A stretch of DNA of 64,000 bases from Planctomonas psychrotolerans (GCF_008642235.1 NZ_SJEV01000001.1:868001-932000); one strand, 5' to 3'; positions 37,016 through 46,190 are shown, counted from the first letter of the stretch. Notes: a model not told the origin generated them from the letters alone. Made by a program: numbers and translations.

Positions 37016-38185
37016 TTACTTGCTGCGCTTGGGCGACTTGGCGAGGGCCGCATCCACGTCGGCGATCAGGTCCTCCACCGACTCGATGCCCACGGAGAGC
37101 CGCACGATGTTGTCGGGAACCTCGAGCACCGTGCCCCGCACGGATGCGTGGGTCATCTCGGCCGGGTAGTTCACAAGCGACTCCACCCCGCCGAGCGACT
37201 CCGCGAGCAGGAACACCCGCGTCGACTCGGCGAATCTCCGCGCCGCCTTCGCGCCACCCCGCATCGCGATCGACACCATGCCGCCGAATGCGCTCATCTG
37301 CTGACGCGCGAGCTCGTGCCCGGGCGAGTCCGGCAGGCCCGGGTAGTAGACCTGCTCGACGGCGGGGTTGCCCATCAGGTACTCGGCAAGCGCCTGCGCA
37401 TTGCTGCTGTGCCGTTCCATGCGCACCGCGAGGGTCTTGATGCCGCGCGAGGTGAGCCAGGCGTCCATCGGCCCGGACACGGCGCCCGCCGCGAACTGCA
37501 CGAAGCGCACCTTCTCTGCGAGTTCCTCATCGTTGAGCACGAGCGCTCCGCCGAGCACGTCGGAGTGCCCGCCGAGGTACTTGGTGGTCGAGTGCACCAC
37601 CACGTCGGCGCCGAGCGAGAGCGGGCGCTGCAACGCCGGGGAGGCGAACGTGTTGTCCACCACGATGATCGCGCCGGCCTGGCGTCCGATGTCGGACAGC
37701 TCGGCGATGTCGCTGATCTTCATCATCGGGTTGCTGGGGGTCTCGACCCAGAGGATCTTGGTCGAGCCCTTCTTGAGCGCCTTCTCCACCTCGAAGAGGT
37801 TCGACATGTCGACCACCGTGTTCGTGACGCCCCAGGCGCCGTGCACGCGGTTGATCAAGCGGTGCGTGCCGCCGTACACGTCGTTGCCGAGCACCACGTG
37901 GTCGCCGGGCTTCAGCACGGCGCGGAGGAGGGCATCCTCCGCGGCCAGCCCCGACGAGAACGACATGCCGAAACGCCCGCCCTCGAGCGCGGCGAGCTGC
38001 TGCTCCAGCGCGTCGCGCGTGGGGTTGCCGGCGCGGGTGTATTCGTAGCCTCCGCGCAGGTCTCCGACGCTCTTCTGCACGAAGGTGCTCGTGAGGTAGA
38101 GGGGCGGGATGACCGCGCCGGTGGTCGGATCGAAATCCTGACCGGCGTGCACGGCGCGGGTATCGAAGCCCTGGTCCTTCTTCAT
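37016..38185 (-). CDS. metB: cystathionine gamma-synthase/lyase
   Basis: A 389-residue PLP enzyme of the Cys/Met metabolism family. TRAVHAGQDFDPTTGAV, YEYTRAGNPTRDALEQQLA (substrate and PLP-phosphate contacts), SSGLAAEDALLRA, VVDNTFASPALQRPL and VHSTTKYLGGHSD with the Schiff-base Lys near residue 205 are visible. It is 15 bases after a cystathionine beta-synthase gene on the same strand, a standard actinobacterial pair for moving sulfur between cysteine and homocysteine. Synthase and lyase activities cannot be separated by sequence here. Confidence 0.93.
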   Translation of the reverse strand: MKKDQGFDTRAVHAGQDFDPTTGAVIPPLYLTSTFVQKSVGDLRGGYEYTRAGNPTRDALEQQLAALEGGRFGMSFSSGLAAEDALLRAVLKPGDHVVLGNDVYGGTHRLINRVHGAWGVTNTVVDMSNLFEVEKALKKGSTKILWVETPSNPMMKISDIAELSDIGRQAGAIIVVDNTFASPALQRPLSLGADVVVHSTTKYLGGHSDVLGGALVLNDEELAEKVRFVQFAAGAVSGPMDAWLTSRGIKTLAVRMERHSSNAQALAEYLMGNPAVEQVYYPGLPDSPGHELARQQMSAFGGMVSIAMRGGAKAARRFAESTRVFLLAESLGGVESLVNYPAEMTHASVRGTVLEVPDNIVRLSVGIESVEDLIADVDAALAKSPKRSK

Positions 38186-38200
38186 GGTGTTCTCTTCCTG

Positions 38201-39565
38201 CTACTCGGTGAGGAATGTGAGGAGGTCGTGCCGGGTGATCACGCCGACGGGCTTGCCGCCGTCGCTCACCAGGAGCGCATCGGCCGAGCCGAGCGCGCGC
38301 CACGCTTCCGACACCGGCGCGGTGACGCCGATGAGGTCGAGCGGCGGACCGACGAAACCGCGCACGTGATCGGTGAGCTGAGCCTTGCCGCTGAATACGG
38401 ATTCGAGGAGCGAACGAGCCGTGACGGCCCCGATGACCTCGCCCATCACGACGGGCGGTTCCGCGTTCAGGATCGGCACCGTGTCGACGTCGTAGCTGGT
38501 GAGGATGTGGATGGCGTCGCGCACGGTGTCGGACGGGTGGGCGTGCACGAGATCGGGGAGGGAACCGGTCTTGGCGCTCATCACGTCGCGCACGGTGCGC
38601 ACCGAGGGAACGGGCGCGAAGCCGTACGACTGCATCCATTTCTCGTTGAAGATCTTGCCGAGGTAGCCGCGGCCACCGTCGGGCAGCAGCACCACCATCA
38701 CGGCGGATGCGGGCAGCGTGCGCGCCACCTTGAGCGCGGAGGCGACGGCCATGCCGCTCGACCCGCCCACCAGCAGCCCCTCCTCGCGGGCGAGGCGCAG
38801 CGTCATCTCGAACGACTCGCGGTCGCTCGATGCGACCACCTCGTCGACCACGGACGGGTCGTAGGCGGCGGGCCAGAAGTCCTCGCCCACGCCCTCGACG
38901 AGGTAGGGCCGGCCGGTCCCGCCCGAGTACACCGATCCCTCGGGGTCGGCGCCGATGATGCGCACCCGCGCCTCGGACACCTCCCGGAGGTACCGACCGA
39001 CGCCGCTGATGGTGCCCCCGGTTCCCACGCCCGCCACGAAGTGCGTGATCTCGCCCTCGGTGTCCCGCCAGATCTCCGGCCCGGTGGTCTCGTAGTGGCT
39101 GAGCGGACCGTTGGGGTTCGAGTACTGGTCGGGCTTGTAGGCGCCGGGGATCTCGGCGGCCAGGCGGTCGGACACGGAGTAGTAGGAGGCGGGGTCGTCC
39201 GGTGCGACCGCCGTGGGGGTGACGACGATCTCCGCGCCGTACGCGGTGAGCACGTTGCGCTTGTCCTCGCCCACCTTGTCGGGCAGGACGAAGACGCACC
39301 GGTAGCCGCGCTGCTGGGCGACGAGGGCCAGCCCGACACCGGTGTTGCCGGAGGTGGGCTCGACGATGGTGCCTCCCGGCCGCAGCTTGCCCTCCGCTTC
39401 GGCGGCGTCGATGATGCGGGTGGCGATGCGGTCCTTGGCGGAGCCGCCCGGGTTGAACGACTCCATCTTGACGAGCACGGTCGCCGCCACACCCTCGGTC
39501 ACCCGGTTGAGCTTGACCAGCGGGGTGTCGCCCACGAGGTCGAGGATGGTGTTCGCGTATTTCAT
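38201..39565 (-). CDS. cystathionine beta-synthase
   Basis: A 454-residue PLP enzyme with two C-terminal CBS domains. LVGDTPLVKLNRV, the PLP-lysine loop NPGGSAKDRIATRII near residue 44, EPTSGNTGVGLALVAQQRGY and VGTGGTISGVGRYLRE define the catalytic core. CBS domains lie at about 335-390 and 395-454. AGAGGTAG precedes the ATG at 39565. It condenses serine (or O-acetylserine) with homocysteine, feeding the metB product next to it. Two copies of CTCTGGTAGGTC (39574-39585 and 39589-39600) lie just upstream. Confidence 0.93.
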   Translation of the reverse strand: MKYANTILDLVGDTPLVKLNRVTEGVAATVLVKMESFNPGGSAKDRIATRIIDAAEAEGKLRPGGTIVEPTSGNTGVGLALVAQQRGYRCVFVLPDKVGEDKRNVLTAYGAEIVVTPTAVAPDDPASYYSVSDRLAAEIPGAYKPDQYSNPNGPLSHYETTGPEIWRDTEGEITHFVAGVGTGGTISGVGRYLREVSEARVRIIGADPEGSVYSGGTGRPYLVEGVGEDFWPAAYDPSVVDEVVASSDRESFEMTLRLAREEGLLVGGSSGMAVASALKVARTLPASAVMVVLLPDGGRGYLGKIFNEKWMQSYGFAPVPSVRTVRDVMSAKTGSLPDLVHAHPSDTVRDAIHILTSYDVDTVPILNAEPPVVMGEVIGAVTARSLLESVFSGKAQLTDHVRGFVGPPLDLIGVTAPVSEAWRALGSADALLVSDGGKPVGVITRHDLLTFLTE

Positions 39566-39860
39566 TCCACTACCTCTGGTAGGTCGGGCTCTGGTAGGTC
39601 CGGCGCGGTCCGCTTCCCGGCACGTTCCGACTTCCGGCACGGCCCCCGCACCGAGCGCATCGGAGCACGCGGACTCCCGCAGCCCCGCAGAGAACGGGCC
39701 AGTCGGCCCGGGCCTCAGACTACCAGCGGGTCTTCCGGCGTCACTGGACGCGCGGGCACCCGGTGGACGGATGGAAGAATGGGAGCACGGCTCTCACCCA
39801 TGGTTCAGATCCCGCTGCAAGAGTGGGGCTGTTCCCCGCCCTCATCGACAGGACTCCTCT

Positions 39861-40631
39861 GTGGCTCGACGCGACGACATCCCGCCCGCTTCCGACTCCG
39901 GTGCCCGCACGCCGGGTTCCGCGCGGCCGGTCCCGCCCACCGCGAAGCAGCAGGCGAAGGATCTGACGGTCAAGCAGCAGCGCGAGGCGCGTCGTGCCGA
40001 GAAGGTCGCCGCACTGAAGAAGCAGCAGGCGCGACAGAAGCGCAACCGCATCCTCGGCATCTCGATCGCAAGCCTGCTCGCCCTCGGCGCCGTCGTCGCC
40101 ATCATCTCGTTCGTCATCGCGAGCGCGAAGCCGCCGATCATCGACCCGGACCGCGACCCGGCGGCCATCAGCATCGAGGGCGTCGAGGAGTTCACCGGAA
40201 TCGCCGGCACGCACGTGGAGCCGCAGCCCGTGGATTACGAGGCGCAGTACGGCATGACGCCTCCCGCGGGCGGCGAGCACTGGAGCCAGTGGCTCAACTG
40301 CGGCGTCTACGAGCAGCCCGTGCCGAACGAGAACGCGGTGCACGCGCTCGAGCACGGCGCCGTCTGGACCACCTACGACCCCGACGTCGTGAGCGGCGAC
40401 GACCTGGAGCAGCTCCGCGACTCCCTCCCCGGCACGTACTCGGTGCTGTCACCGTTCCCCGGCCTCCCCGCACCCGTCGTCATGTCGGGCTGGGGCGTGC
40501 AGGTGCAGCTCGACGGTGTGGACGACCCGCGCATCAGCGACTTCCTCAACAAGTACTGGCAGTCGGCCACCGTGCCCGAGCCGGGAGCGCTCTGCACCGG
40601 GGCCCTGGACGCCCCCGGCAAGGTGTCGTGA
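39861..40631 (+). CDS. DUF3105 membrane-anchored protein
   Basis: A 256-residue protein with a charged cytosolic N-terminus (Lys/Arg/Gln-rich coiled coil, residues 20-62), one membrane anchor ILGISIASLLALGAVVAIISFVIA, and an extracytoplasmic domain with HVEPQPVDYEAQYGMTPPAGGEHW, WLNCGVYEQPV and HALEHGAVW, the DUF3105 signature with conserved His and Cys residues. GTG at 39861 is in step with family length. It overlaps the DUF305 gene by four bases (GTGA). Function unknown; the Cys and His residues outside the cell suggest metal or redox work. Confidence 0.88.
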   Translation: MARRDDIPPASDSGARTPGSARPVPPTAKQQAKDLTVKQQREARRAEKVAALKKQQARQKRNRILGISIASLLALGAVVAIISFVIASAKPPIIDPDRDPAAISIEGVEEFTGIAGTHVEPQPVDYEAQYGMTPPAGGEHWSQWLNCGVYEQPVPNENAVHALEHGAVWTTYDPDVVSGDDLEQLRDSLPGTYSVLSPFPGLPAPVVMSGWGVQVQLDGVDDPRISDFLNKYWQSATVPEPGALCTGALDAPGKVS

Positions 40632-41350
40632 CCGAAGTCCGCACCGAGGCGTCTCCCTCGACCGAGGCTTCCCCTGAGGCTTCGGCGACGTTCGACCGGC
40701 GCACCCGGCTGACGATCTCGGCCATCCTCGCGGGAACGGTCATCCTCCTCCTCGGGTTCGGCGCCGGGTGGCTCGCCCGCCCGCAGCCCGCCTCGGCCGC
40801 TCTCCCCACGACGACCAGCGCGGAGGCCGGGTTCGCCCGCGACATGCAGGTGCACCACCAGCAGGCGGTGGAGATGTCGGTACTGCTGCGGGACCGGTCC
40901 GAGAACGAGGAGGTCCGCACCCTCGCGCTCGACATCCTGACCGGGCAGGGGCAGCAGGCCGGGCAGATGTACGGCTGGCTGGCGATGTGGGGACTGCCGC
41001 AGGCGCCGGCGGAGCCCCGGATGACCTGGATGATGCGGCCCCCGCTGGCCGGCGCGGGGAACCACGAGCACGGGTCCTCCGACGGCGCGATGGCGGACCA
41101 CGTGCCGGGGGAACCGATGCCCGGTCTCGCGAGCCCGGAGGACATCGCCCGGCTGACGGCCGCATCCGGTAGCGCCGCCGACCGCCTGTACCTGGAACTC
41201 ATGATCGAGCACCACCGCGGCGGGGTGACCATGGCGGATGCGGTGCTCGACCGCTCGGCGAACCGCACCGTGACCGATCTCGCTTCCAGCATGACCGCCG
41301 CGCAGCAGGCGGAGATCGACTACATGACCGACCTGCTCGGTCGCGTCTGA
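40628..41350 (+). CDS. DUF305 family protein
   Basis: A 240-residue membrane-anchored protein: anchor LTISAILAGTVILLLGFGAGWLA near residues 29-50, then two ferritin-like repeats with FARDMQVHHQQAVEMSVLL and LYLELMIEHHRGGVTMADAVL. The paired His and Met residues are the DUF305 hallmark; the family is linked to copper or other metals in several bacteria. A NHEHGSSDGAMADH loop adds more His and Met residues. Coupled to the DUF3105 gene, it probably works with it at the cell surface. Confidence 0.88.
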   Translation: MTEVRTEASPSTEASPEASATFDRRTRLTISAILAGTVILLLGFGAGWLARPQPASAALPTTTSAEAGFARDMQVHHQQAVEMSVLLRDRSENEEVRTLALDILTGQGQQAGQMYGWLAMWGLPQAPAEPRMTWMMRPPLAGAGNHEHGSSDGAMADHVPGEPMPGLASPEDIARLTAASGSAADRLYLELMIEHHRGGVTMADAVLDRSANRTVTDLASSMTAAQQAEIDYMTDLLGRV

Positions 41351-41423
41351 TCGATCGCGTCTGATCGATCGCGACTGATCGATCGCGACTGATCGGTCGC
41401 GTCTGATCGATCGCGTTTGGTCC
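41342..41423. repeat. 14-bp tandem repeat
   Basis: Five units of CGCGTCTGATCGAT (T/A and A/G variants) and a partial sixth, beginning inside the DUF305 stop region and ending just before the convergent kinase gene. Each unit contains GATCGATCGCG, an almost self-complementary stretch. Confidence 0.9.
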
Positions 41424-41424
41424 G

Positions 41425-42351
41425 CTAGCGCTGCATCGCCTTCACGACGGTCACGGACGACGTGATCCACTCGTCGAGTTCCGTGCCGCCGGCGCGGGAA
41501 CCGGAGTCCCGCACCGTCAGCGCCTCGAGCACATTCACCATCTCTCGCACGATCACCCAGTCCCGCACGCGGTCCTCGTCCCAGCCGGTGATCTCGAGCA
41601 CGGTGTACAGCCGATCGAGGATCGCGTGCCTCGGTGTCGGTGAGGCGACCACCTCGTCCCAGCGATTCCAGAGCAGGGGCGCGACCTCGTAGGCCGGGTC
41701 ACCCGACAGCGGTTTCGGATCGATGACCAACCAGGGTTCGCGGTCGGCCGCGAGCACGTTCTCGTAGTGCAGGTCGGTGTGCAGCAGGATGCCGTCGGTT
41801 CCGTCGTCCGTGGCGAAGGCACGGGCCAGGGATGCCGCCTGCTCCACCTGGCGCCGCGGTACCCGCCGGTCGTTCCGAAGGTGCGCCAGGCGCTCCGCCC
41901 ACTCCCCGCTCATCGTGGACAACCGGGCGAGCTGCGGTACGGCCGGCCGATGAATGCGGCCGTAGAGTCGGGCGACCACCTCGCACGCCTCGCGCACGGG
42001 CAGCCTGCCGAGATTGCGGCCGCCGTGGGCGCGCTCGAGGAGAAGCACCGATCGACGTGGATCCGCGCGCAGTAGTCGCACGGCGCCGTTCCCCGCCCAG
42101 GCTCGGAGGGCGAGGTGCTCGTGCTCCGCTTCCGGGTGCGGCCACCCGAGTTTCAGGGCGGCGGGGACCCCCGAATCGGTGACCATCGGAAACACGATGG
42201 CGGCGCTGCCGGTGCTCGGCGGCCCGTCTTCGGTGAGGGACCAGTCGGTGGTCACGTCCTGCAGCAGCCGAGGCAGCCGCTCGAGCCACTCTGCCCAGTC
42301 GGCACCGCGCTCGGCGTTCCGCAGGAACGCGGAGGGGATCCCGGAGGTCAG
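41425..42351 (-). CDS. APH/hydroxyurea-type phosphotransferase, probable CTG start
   Basis: A kinase-fold protein of the APH_6_hur type that modifies aminoglycosides or a related small molecule. LLHTDLHYENVLAAD is the catalytic loop (HxDxxxxN) and WLVIDPKPLSGDPAYEVAPLLWNRWDE the Mg-binding and C-lobe segment. The first ordinary start is GTG at 42255 (276 residues), but the 32 codons before it read IPSAFLRNAERGADWAEWLERLP and on, which fits the family N-terminus. The frame opens at CTG 42351, which overlaps the ABC transporter stop as CTGA. I therefore extend to it, giving 308 residues; the GTG start remains possible. Real resistance is not demonstrated. Confidence 0.75.
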   Translation of the reverse strand: MTSGIPSAFLRNAERGADWAEWLERLPRLLQDVTTDWSLTEDGPPSTGSAAIVFPMVTDSGVPAALKLGWPHPEAEHEHLALRAWAGNGAVRLLRADPRRSVLLLERAHGGRNLGRLPVREACEVVARLYGRIHRPAVPQLARLSTMSGEWAERLAHLRNDRRVPRRQVEQAASLARAFATDDGTDGILLHTDLHYENVLAADREPWLVIDPKPLSGDPAYEVAPLLWNRWDEVVASPTPRHAILDRLYTVLEITGWDEDRVRDWVIVREMVNVLEALTVRDSGSRAGGTELDEWITSSVTVVKAMQR

Positions 42352-44240
42352 AGGGCCGCGCTCCTCTGCTCGGAGTAGAGCGTGGAGTAGGTGCCACCGG
42401 AGCGCAGGAGTTCGTCGTGGGTGCCGCGCTCCACGATCCGGCCGCCGTCCACCACGAAGATGACGTCGGCGTCCACCACGGTCGAGAGGCGGTGGGCGAT
42501 CGACACGGTGGTGCGGCCGCGGGCGGCGGTGTCGAGCGCCTTCTGCACGATCCGTTCCGAGATGGCGTCGAGGGCGCTCGTCGCCTCGTCGAGGATCAGC
42601 ACCTCGGGGTCCTTGAGGAGTACGCGCGCGATCGCGATGCGCTGCTTCTCCCCTCCCGACAACCGGTAGCCGCGCTCACCGACCACCGTGTCGTACCCGT
42701 CGGCGAACGAGGCGATGGTGTCGTGGATATTCGCGGCCTTCGCGGCGGCGACCAGTTCGTCGGGCGTGGCATCCGGCTTGGCGTAGCGGAGATTGTCGGC
42801 GATGGATGCGTGGAAGAGGTAGGTCTCCTGGCTCACGATGCCCACATGACCGAGCAGCGACTCGTGCCGGAGGTTCCGCACGTCGACCCCGGCGAAGGTC
42901 ACCCGACCGGCCGACACGTCGTAGAACCGGGGAACGAGGTACGACACCGTGGTCTTGCCCGCTCCCGACGGGCCGACGAACGCGGCGAACTGGCCGGGTT
43001 CGATCGTGAGCGACACATCGTCGAGGGTGGGGCGCGAGTCCGGCCCGGCATCGGGATACCGGAACGTCACGTGCTCGAGGGTGATCCGACCGCGCTCGCC
43101 ATCTACCGGAACGTCGCGAGCGCCCGGGCGGTCGGTGATCGCCGGACGCAGGTCGAGGTACTCGAAGATCCGTGCGAAGAGCGCGCCCGAGGTCTGCAGG
43201 TCGAGGGCGACCCGCATCAGCGCCATGAGCGGGAAGAGCAACCGGGCCTGCACGGTCGTGAACGCCACGATCGTGCCCGGCGTGATGTCCGGTGCACCGC
43301 CGACGAGGAGGAACCCGGCAGCCAGGTACACGATGGCGGGGATGCTGGAGAGGAAGATCCCCACCAGGGCGAAGAACCACTGCCCGCTCATCTGCTGCTG
43401 CACCTGCAACCGGATCTGCGTGCGGTTCTCGTCGGCGTAGCGATCGGTCTCGGCGGCCTGACGACTGAAGCTCTTCGACAGCAGGATGCCCGACACGCTC
43501 AGTGTCTCCTGCGTGATCGCCGTCATGTCGGAGAGCGACTCCTGCGTCTTGGTGGCGATGCGCGCCCGCACCTGCCCCACCCTGCGCTGCGCGACGACGA
43601 GGATCGGCATGAGCACGAGGGCGATGATCGTCAGCTGCCAGTTCAGCAGCAGCATGGCCACGAAGGCGGCGATCACGGTGACGGTGTTCCCGAGCACGCT
43701 CGACACGGTGTTGGTGAGCACACCGGCCACCCCGCCGACGTCGTTGGAGAGACGCGACTGGATGACACCGGTCTTGGTGCGGGTGAAGAAGCTCAGTTCC
43801 ATCGCCTGCAGGTGCGTGAACATCCGCACCCGAAGCGCGCCCATCACCCTGTTGCCGACCGTGGCGGTGAGGTAGGTCTGCCACACGCCGAGCAGGGTGG
43901 AGAGCACGTAGATGGCGATCATGAGCCCGACGAGGGTCGCCAACCGGCCGAGGTTCGGGGTCCCGTCGGGCGGGAAGAGCCCCTCGTCGAAGGCGCGCTG
44001 GGTGAGGAGCGGCGGGATGACGCTGAAGCCGGCGGCCACGATGATCAGCACCGCGGTGAGCGCGAGCTTGGGGCGGTACGGGCGGAACAGCTGCACGATG
44101 CGCTGGAACAGGTGGTCGATCTTCGGCGCTTCGGCGTTGAGAGCGCGTTGCGCCGCTTCGTCGCTGCCACTCACCCGGGATCCTCCTCCGCGGCCCCGGC
44201 GCATGGCGCCGCCCGCGGTCACGTCTCCCATCCTGCTCAC
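42348..44240 (-). CDS. ABC transporter, fused permease and ATP-binding domains
   Basis: A 630-residue half-transporter of the exporter type. Six membrane helices (first LALTAVLIIVAAGFSVIPPLL) occupy about residues 55-345, including QTYLTATVGNRVMGALRVRMF. The ATPase follows with Walker A GPSGAGKTTVSYLVP near residue 425, signature YRLSGGEKQRIAIARVL and LILDEATSALD, then the switch His in SIAHRLSTV. GTG at 44240 or ATG at 44231 could be used. It would act as a homodimer exporting a lipid or drug-like substrate. It is coupled to the kinase gene downstream. Confidence 0.9.
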   Translation of the reverse strand: MSRMGDVTAGGAMRRGRGGGSRVSGSDEAAQRALNAEAPKIDHLFQRIVQLFRPYRPKLALTAVLIIVAAGFSVIPPLLTQRAFDEGLFPPDGTPNLGRLATLVGLMIAIYVLSTLLGVWQTYLTATVGNRVMGALRVRMFTHLQAMELSFFTRTKTGVIQSRLSNDVGGVAGVLTNTVSSVLGNTVTVIAAFVAMLLLNWQLTIIALVLMPILVVAQRRVGQVRARIATKTQESLSDMTAITQETLSVSGILLSKSFSRQAAETDRYADENRTQIRLQVQQQMSGQWFFALVGIFLSSIPAIVYLAAGFLLVGGAPDITPGTIVAFTTVQARLLFPLMALMRVALDLQTSGALFARIFEYLDLRPAITDRPGARDVPVDGERGRITLEHVTFRYPDAGPDSRPTLDDVSLTIEPGQFAAFVGPSGAGKTTVSYLVPRFYDVSAGRVTFAGVDVRNLRHESLLGHVGIVSQETYLFHASIADNLRYAKPDATPDELVAAAKAANIHDTIASFADGYDTVVGERGYRLSGGEKQRIAIARVLLKDPEVLILDEATSALDAISERIVQKALDTAARGRTTVSIAHRLSTVVDADVIFVVDGGRIVERGTHDELLRSGGTYSTLYSEQRSAAL

Positions 44241-44329
44241 GAAACGAATCTAGGCCAGCGCCCCACCTCCTACCGGCTGTTCCGCCCACGGCGCAACGCC
44301 GCCCGGTCGACGGGATTACCGTGTTGTAC

Positions 44330-44566
44330 ATGCCCGACTCCTCGACCTACACCGCCTTCCTGCTGATCCCCGGACGGGAGTCCGAGGGCAAGGTGACCGG
44401 ACCCCACCCACTGCAGGACGGGAAGCCCGCGCCGAGCATCCGCGAGATCCGCACGACCGCCGACGGGGAGCGCCGGGTCGCGACCTACGACCTCAGCGAA
44501 TCCATCGGTGCGCCGTCGTTGTACGAGTACACCCTGGTGTCCGACGAGCCCACCACCTCCGGCTGA
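44330..44566 (+). CDS. small hypothetical protein
   Basis: A 78-residue soluble protein (MPDSSTYTAFLLIPGRESEG onward) with a short beta-strand pattern and no recognised motif. The ATG at 44330 is favoured, with a GTG at 44321 as alternative; ribosome site weak. It is divergent from the ABC transporter gene and precedes another hypothetical gene. Unknown function. Confidence 0.6.
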   Translation: MPDSSTYTAFLLIPGRESEGKVTGPHPLQDGKPAPSIREIRTTADGERRVATYDLSESIGAPSLYEYTLVSDEPTTSG

Positions 44567-44625
44567 TCCCGATGCGTCGATCCGCCGCCAGCGACTCGCG
44601 ACCCGCGCCCGGAATCGGGATGTAG

Positions 44626-45207
44626 ATGGCACCCCTCGGTCGTCGACGGGCGCGGCGTTCCGCGCCCTACGAGCCACCGCCGATACTGCCGGTGGCTCCG
44701 ATCGAACGCGTGGTCGACGAGGGTGCGCTCATCTCGGCGACCACCGTGCGGATGGCGATGAAGAATCGGCTCATCGTCGATGCGCTGCGTGACGGCAGAC
44801 GCTTCGACGCCGACGTGCTGCGGGCTGCGGCCCGGGCGCAGTTCCTCGTGCTCGCCCGCGAGAATGACGAGACGGCCGTCCGGGTCGACCGGCTCGACCT
44901 GCCGGACGATGCGAGCGCCGAGCATCGGCGGAGGCCCGAGGTGCACCGGATGCTCGCGGCGGCCCTCCGGGCGGCGGCCGACGACCCCGAGCGGTTGACC
45001 GCCATCGTCTGCGCGGCTCGGGACGACGCACTGCAGGAGGTCGTCGACGAGTTGACGACGCGGCTGGTGCTGCGGGATCGGCCTCCCACCGGCGGGCCGG
45101 ACGACGAGTTCGAGCGGTTCCATCGCCTGCGCGACTTCATCGAGATCGACCTCGCAGCCCTCGAAGCTCAGGCGCGGCGGAACGCGCCGCCCGGCGACCG
45201 GAGCTGA
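44626..45207 (+). CDS. hypothetical helical protein
   Basis: A 193-residue, strongly helical and charged protein with a basic Pro-rich N-terminus and heptad-like stretches (ADDPERLTAIVCAARDDALQ, EVVDELTTRLVLRD). It has no signal peptide or membrane segment. A single Cys is in the middle. It is downstream of the 78-residue gene by 59 bases on the same strand. I do not recognise the family and give no function. Confidence 0.68.
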   Translation: MAPLGRRRARRSAPYEPPPILPVAPIERVVDEGALISATTVRMAMKNRLIVDALRDGRRFDADVLRAAARAQFLVLARENDETAVRVDRLDLPDDASAEHRRRPEVHRMLAAALRAAADDPERLTAIVCAARDDALQEVVDELTTRLVLRDRPPTGGPDDEFERFHRLRDFIEIDLAALEAQARRNAPPGDRS

Positions 45208-45300
45208 GCGCCCCGGACCGGGACCGGGAGCGGGCCGGTCGGTCGGCACATCCCGGCCGGTCGAGCAGGCACGCCTGATCGGCCGTGCACGCCCGACCGG

Positions 45301-46086
45301 TCAGTCGATGGCGGCCAGCAGGGCGTTGGCCCAGGTGGAATACACGCCGGAGACCTGCGCGGAATCGGGGCGGCGCAGGTCGGGCAACCGTTCCGGCGGG
45401 AACGGCACCGAGATGCACCCGGGTCGGGTGGTCACCAACCCTCGCGTCGCCTCATTGAACCGTCGCACCTGTCGCCCGGCGCGGGCGCGCACCGCTCGGG
45501 GCAGGTACGGGTACTCGTCGAGCGGTGGCGCTTCCGCGACGATGATCCGGGCGTCCGGTGACAGCTGGGACCTGAGAGTATCGAGCGCCACCCCGAGGAG
45601 CCGCGTCCACACGCGCACGGGGGTGCTCCGAACCGCGTCGCCGATGCCGAGCATGACCACGACCACGTCCGCGTCCACGAATACCGCGGGATCCGACACC
45701 ACCGCCGACGCGGTGTGCACGGTCAGGTCGGGGAACGGCGCGGTCGACCACACCACGCCCTGACCGTGCCGGGTGGCGAGCTGGCGGGCGAGGTGGCCGG
45801 CGATGCTGAGCTCACCGAGCAGCGTGCCGTAGCCGATCGAGGTGGCTTCTCCGATCACCACGAGGTGGTGGGGATGCGCCCCGGGAATGGTGCCCCCGAC
45901 CCGGCCGGGCGGGAACGCACTGGCGCGCATCACCTGCCGTTGCACGAGGTAGTTCACGAAGTGCAGGGGCCGCGCTGCCGCGCGGAGTGCGGCACGCCCC
46001 GCTCCCCCCGCCCTCGGCCCGCCGCGGTACGTCATCCGACGTCGGCGCCCTCGGCGCACCAGGAAAAATGCCTGCTCATGCCGCAC
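45301..46086 (-). CDS. SGNH/GDSL-type hydrolase
   Basis: A 261-residue protein resembling SGNH hydrolases. Block I is modified to VVIGEATSIGYG near residue 77 (usual GDS changed, with Ser present), and VVVMLGIGDAVRSTP near 145 corresponds to the block III Asn/Asp region; IIVAEAPPLDEYPYLPRAVRA follows. A catalytic His near the C-terminus is not obvious. GTG at 46086 has GGGGGT before it; ATG at 46035 is an alternative. Possible esterase acting on cell-surface acyl groups, but the weak motifs leave doubt. Confidence 0.65.
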   Translation of the reverse strand: MRHEQAFFLVRRGRRRRMTYRGGPRAGGAGRAALRAAARPLHFVNYLVQRQVMRASAFPPGRVGGTIPGAHPHHLVVIGEATSIGYGTLLGELSIAGHLARQLATRHGQGVVWSTAPFPDLTVHTASAVVSDPAVFVDADVVVVMLGIGDAVRSTPVRVWTRLLGVALDTLRSQLSPDARIIVAEAPPLDEYPYLPRAVRARAGRQVRRFNEATRGLVTTRPGCISVPFPPERLPDLRRPDSAQVSGVYSTWANALLAAID

Positions 46087-46119
46087 ATGCTACCCCCGGG
46101 GGTCCCGCCGGCAACACGA

Positions 46120-46157
46120 CGAAGCCCCGGTGCGGCATTGACCGCACCGGGGCTTCG
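46120..46157 (-). terminator. 16-bp hairpin terminator of the alpha-glucoside-type importer operon
   Basis: CGAAGCCCCGGTGCGG and its full complement around a CATTGA loop, about 34 bases after the permease stop on the minus strand, and before the start of the SGNH gene. Confidence 0.8.
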
Positions 46158-46190
46158 AACGCACCCGACCGCGGGAGCGTGTCGGTCGAT

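Noticed and set aside
36827-40627. Upstream part of a 1507-codon plus-strand frame
   Set aside because: Antisense to metB and cbs; only its last 241 codons (from 40628) form the DUF305 gene.
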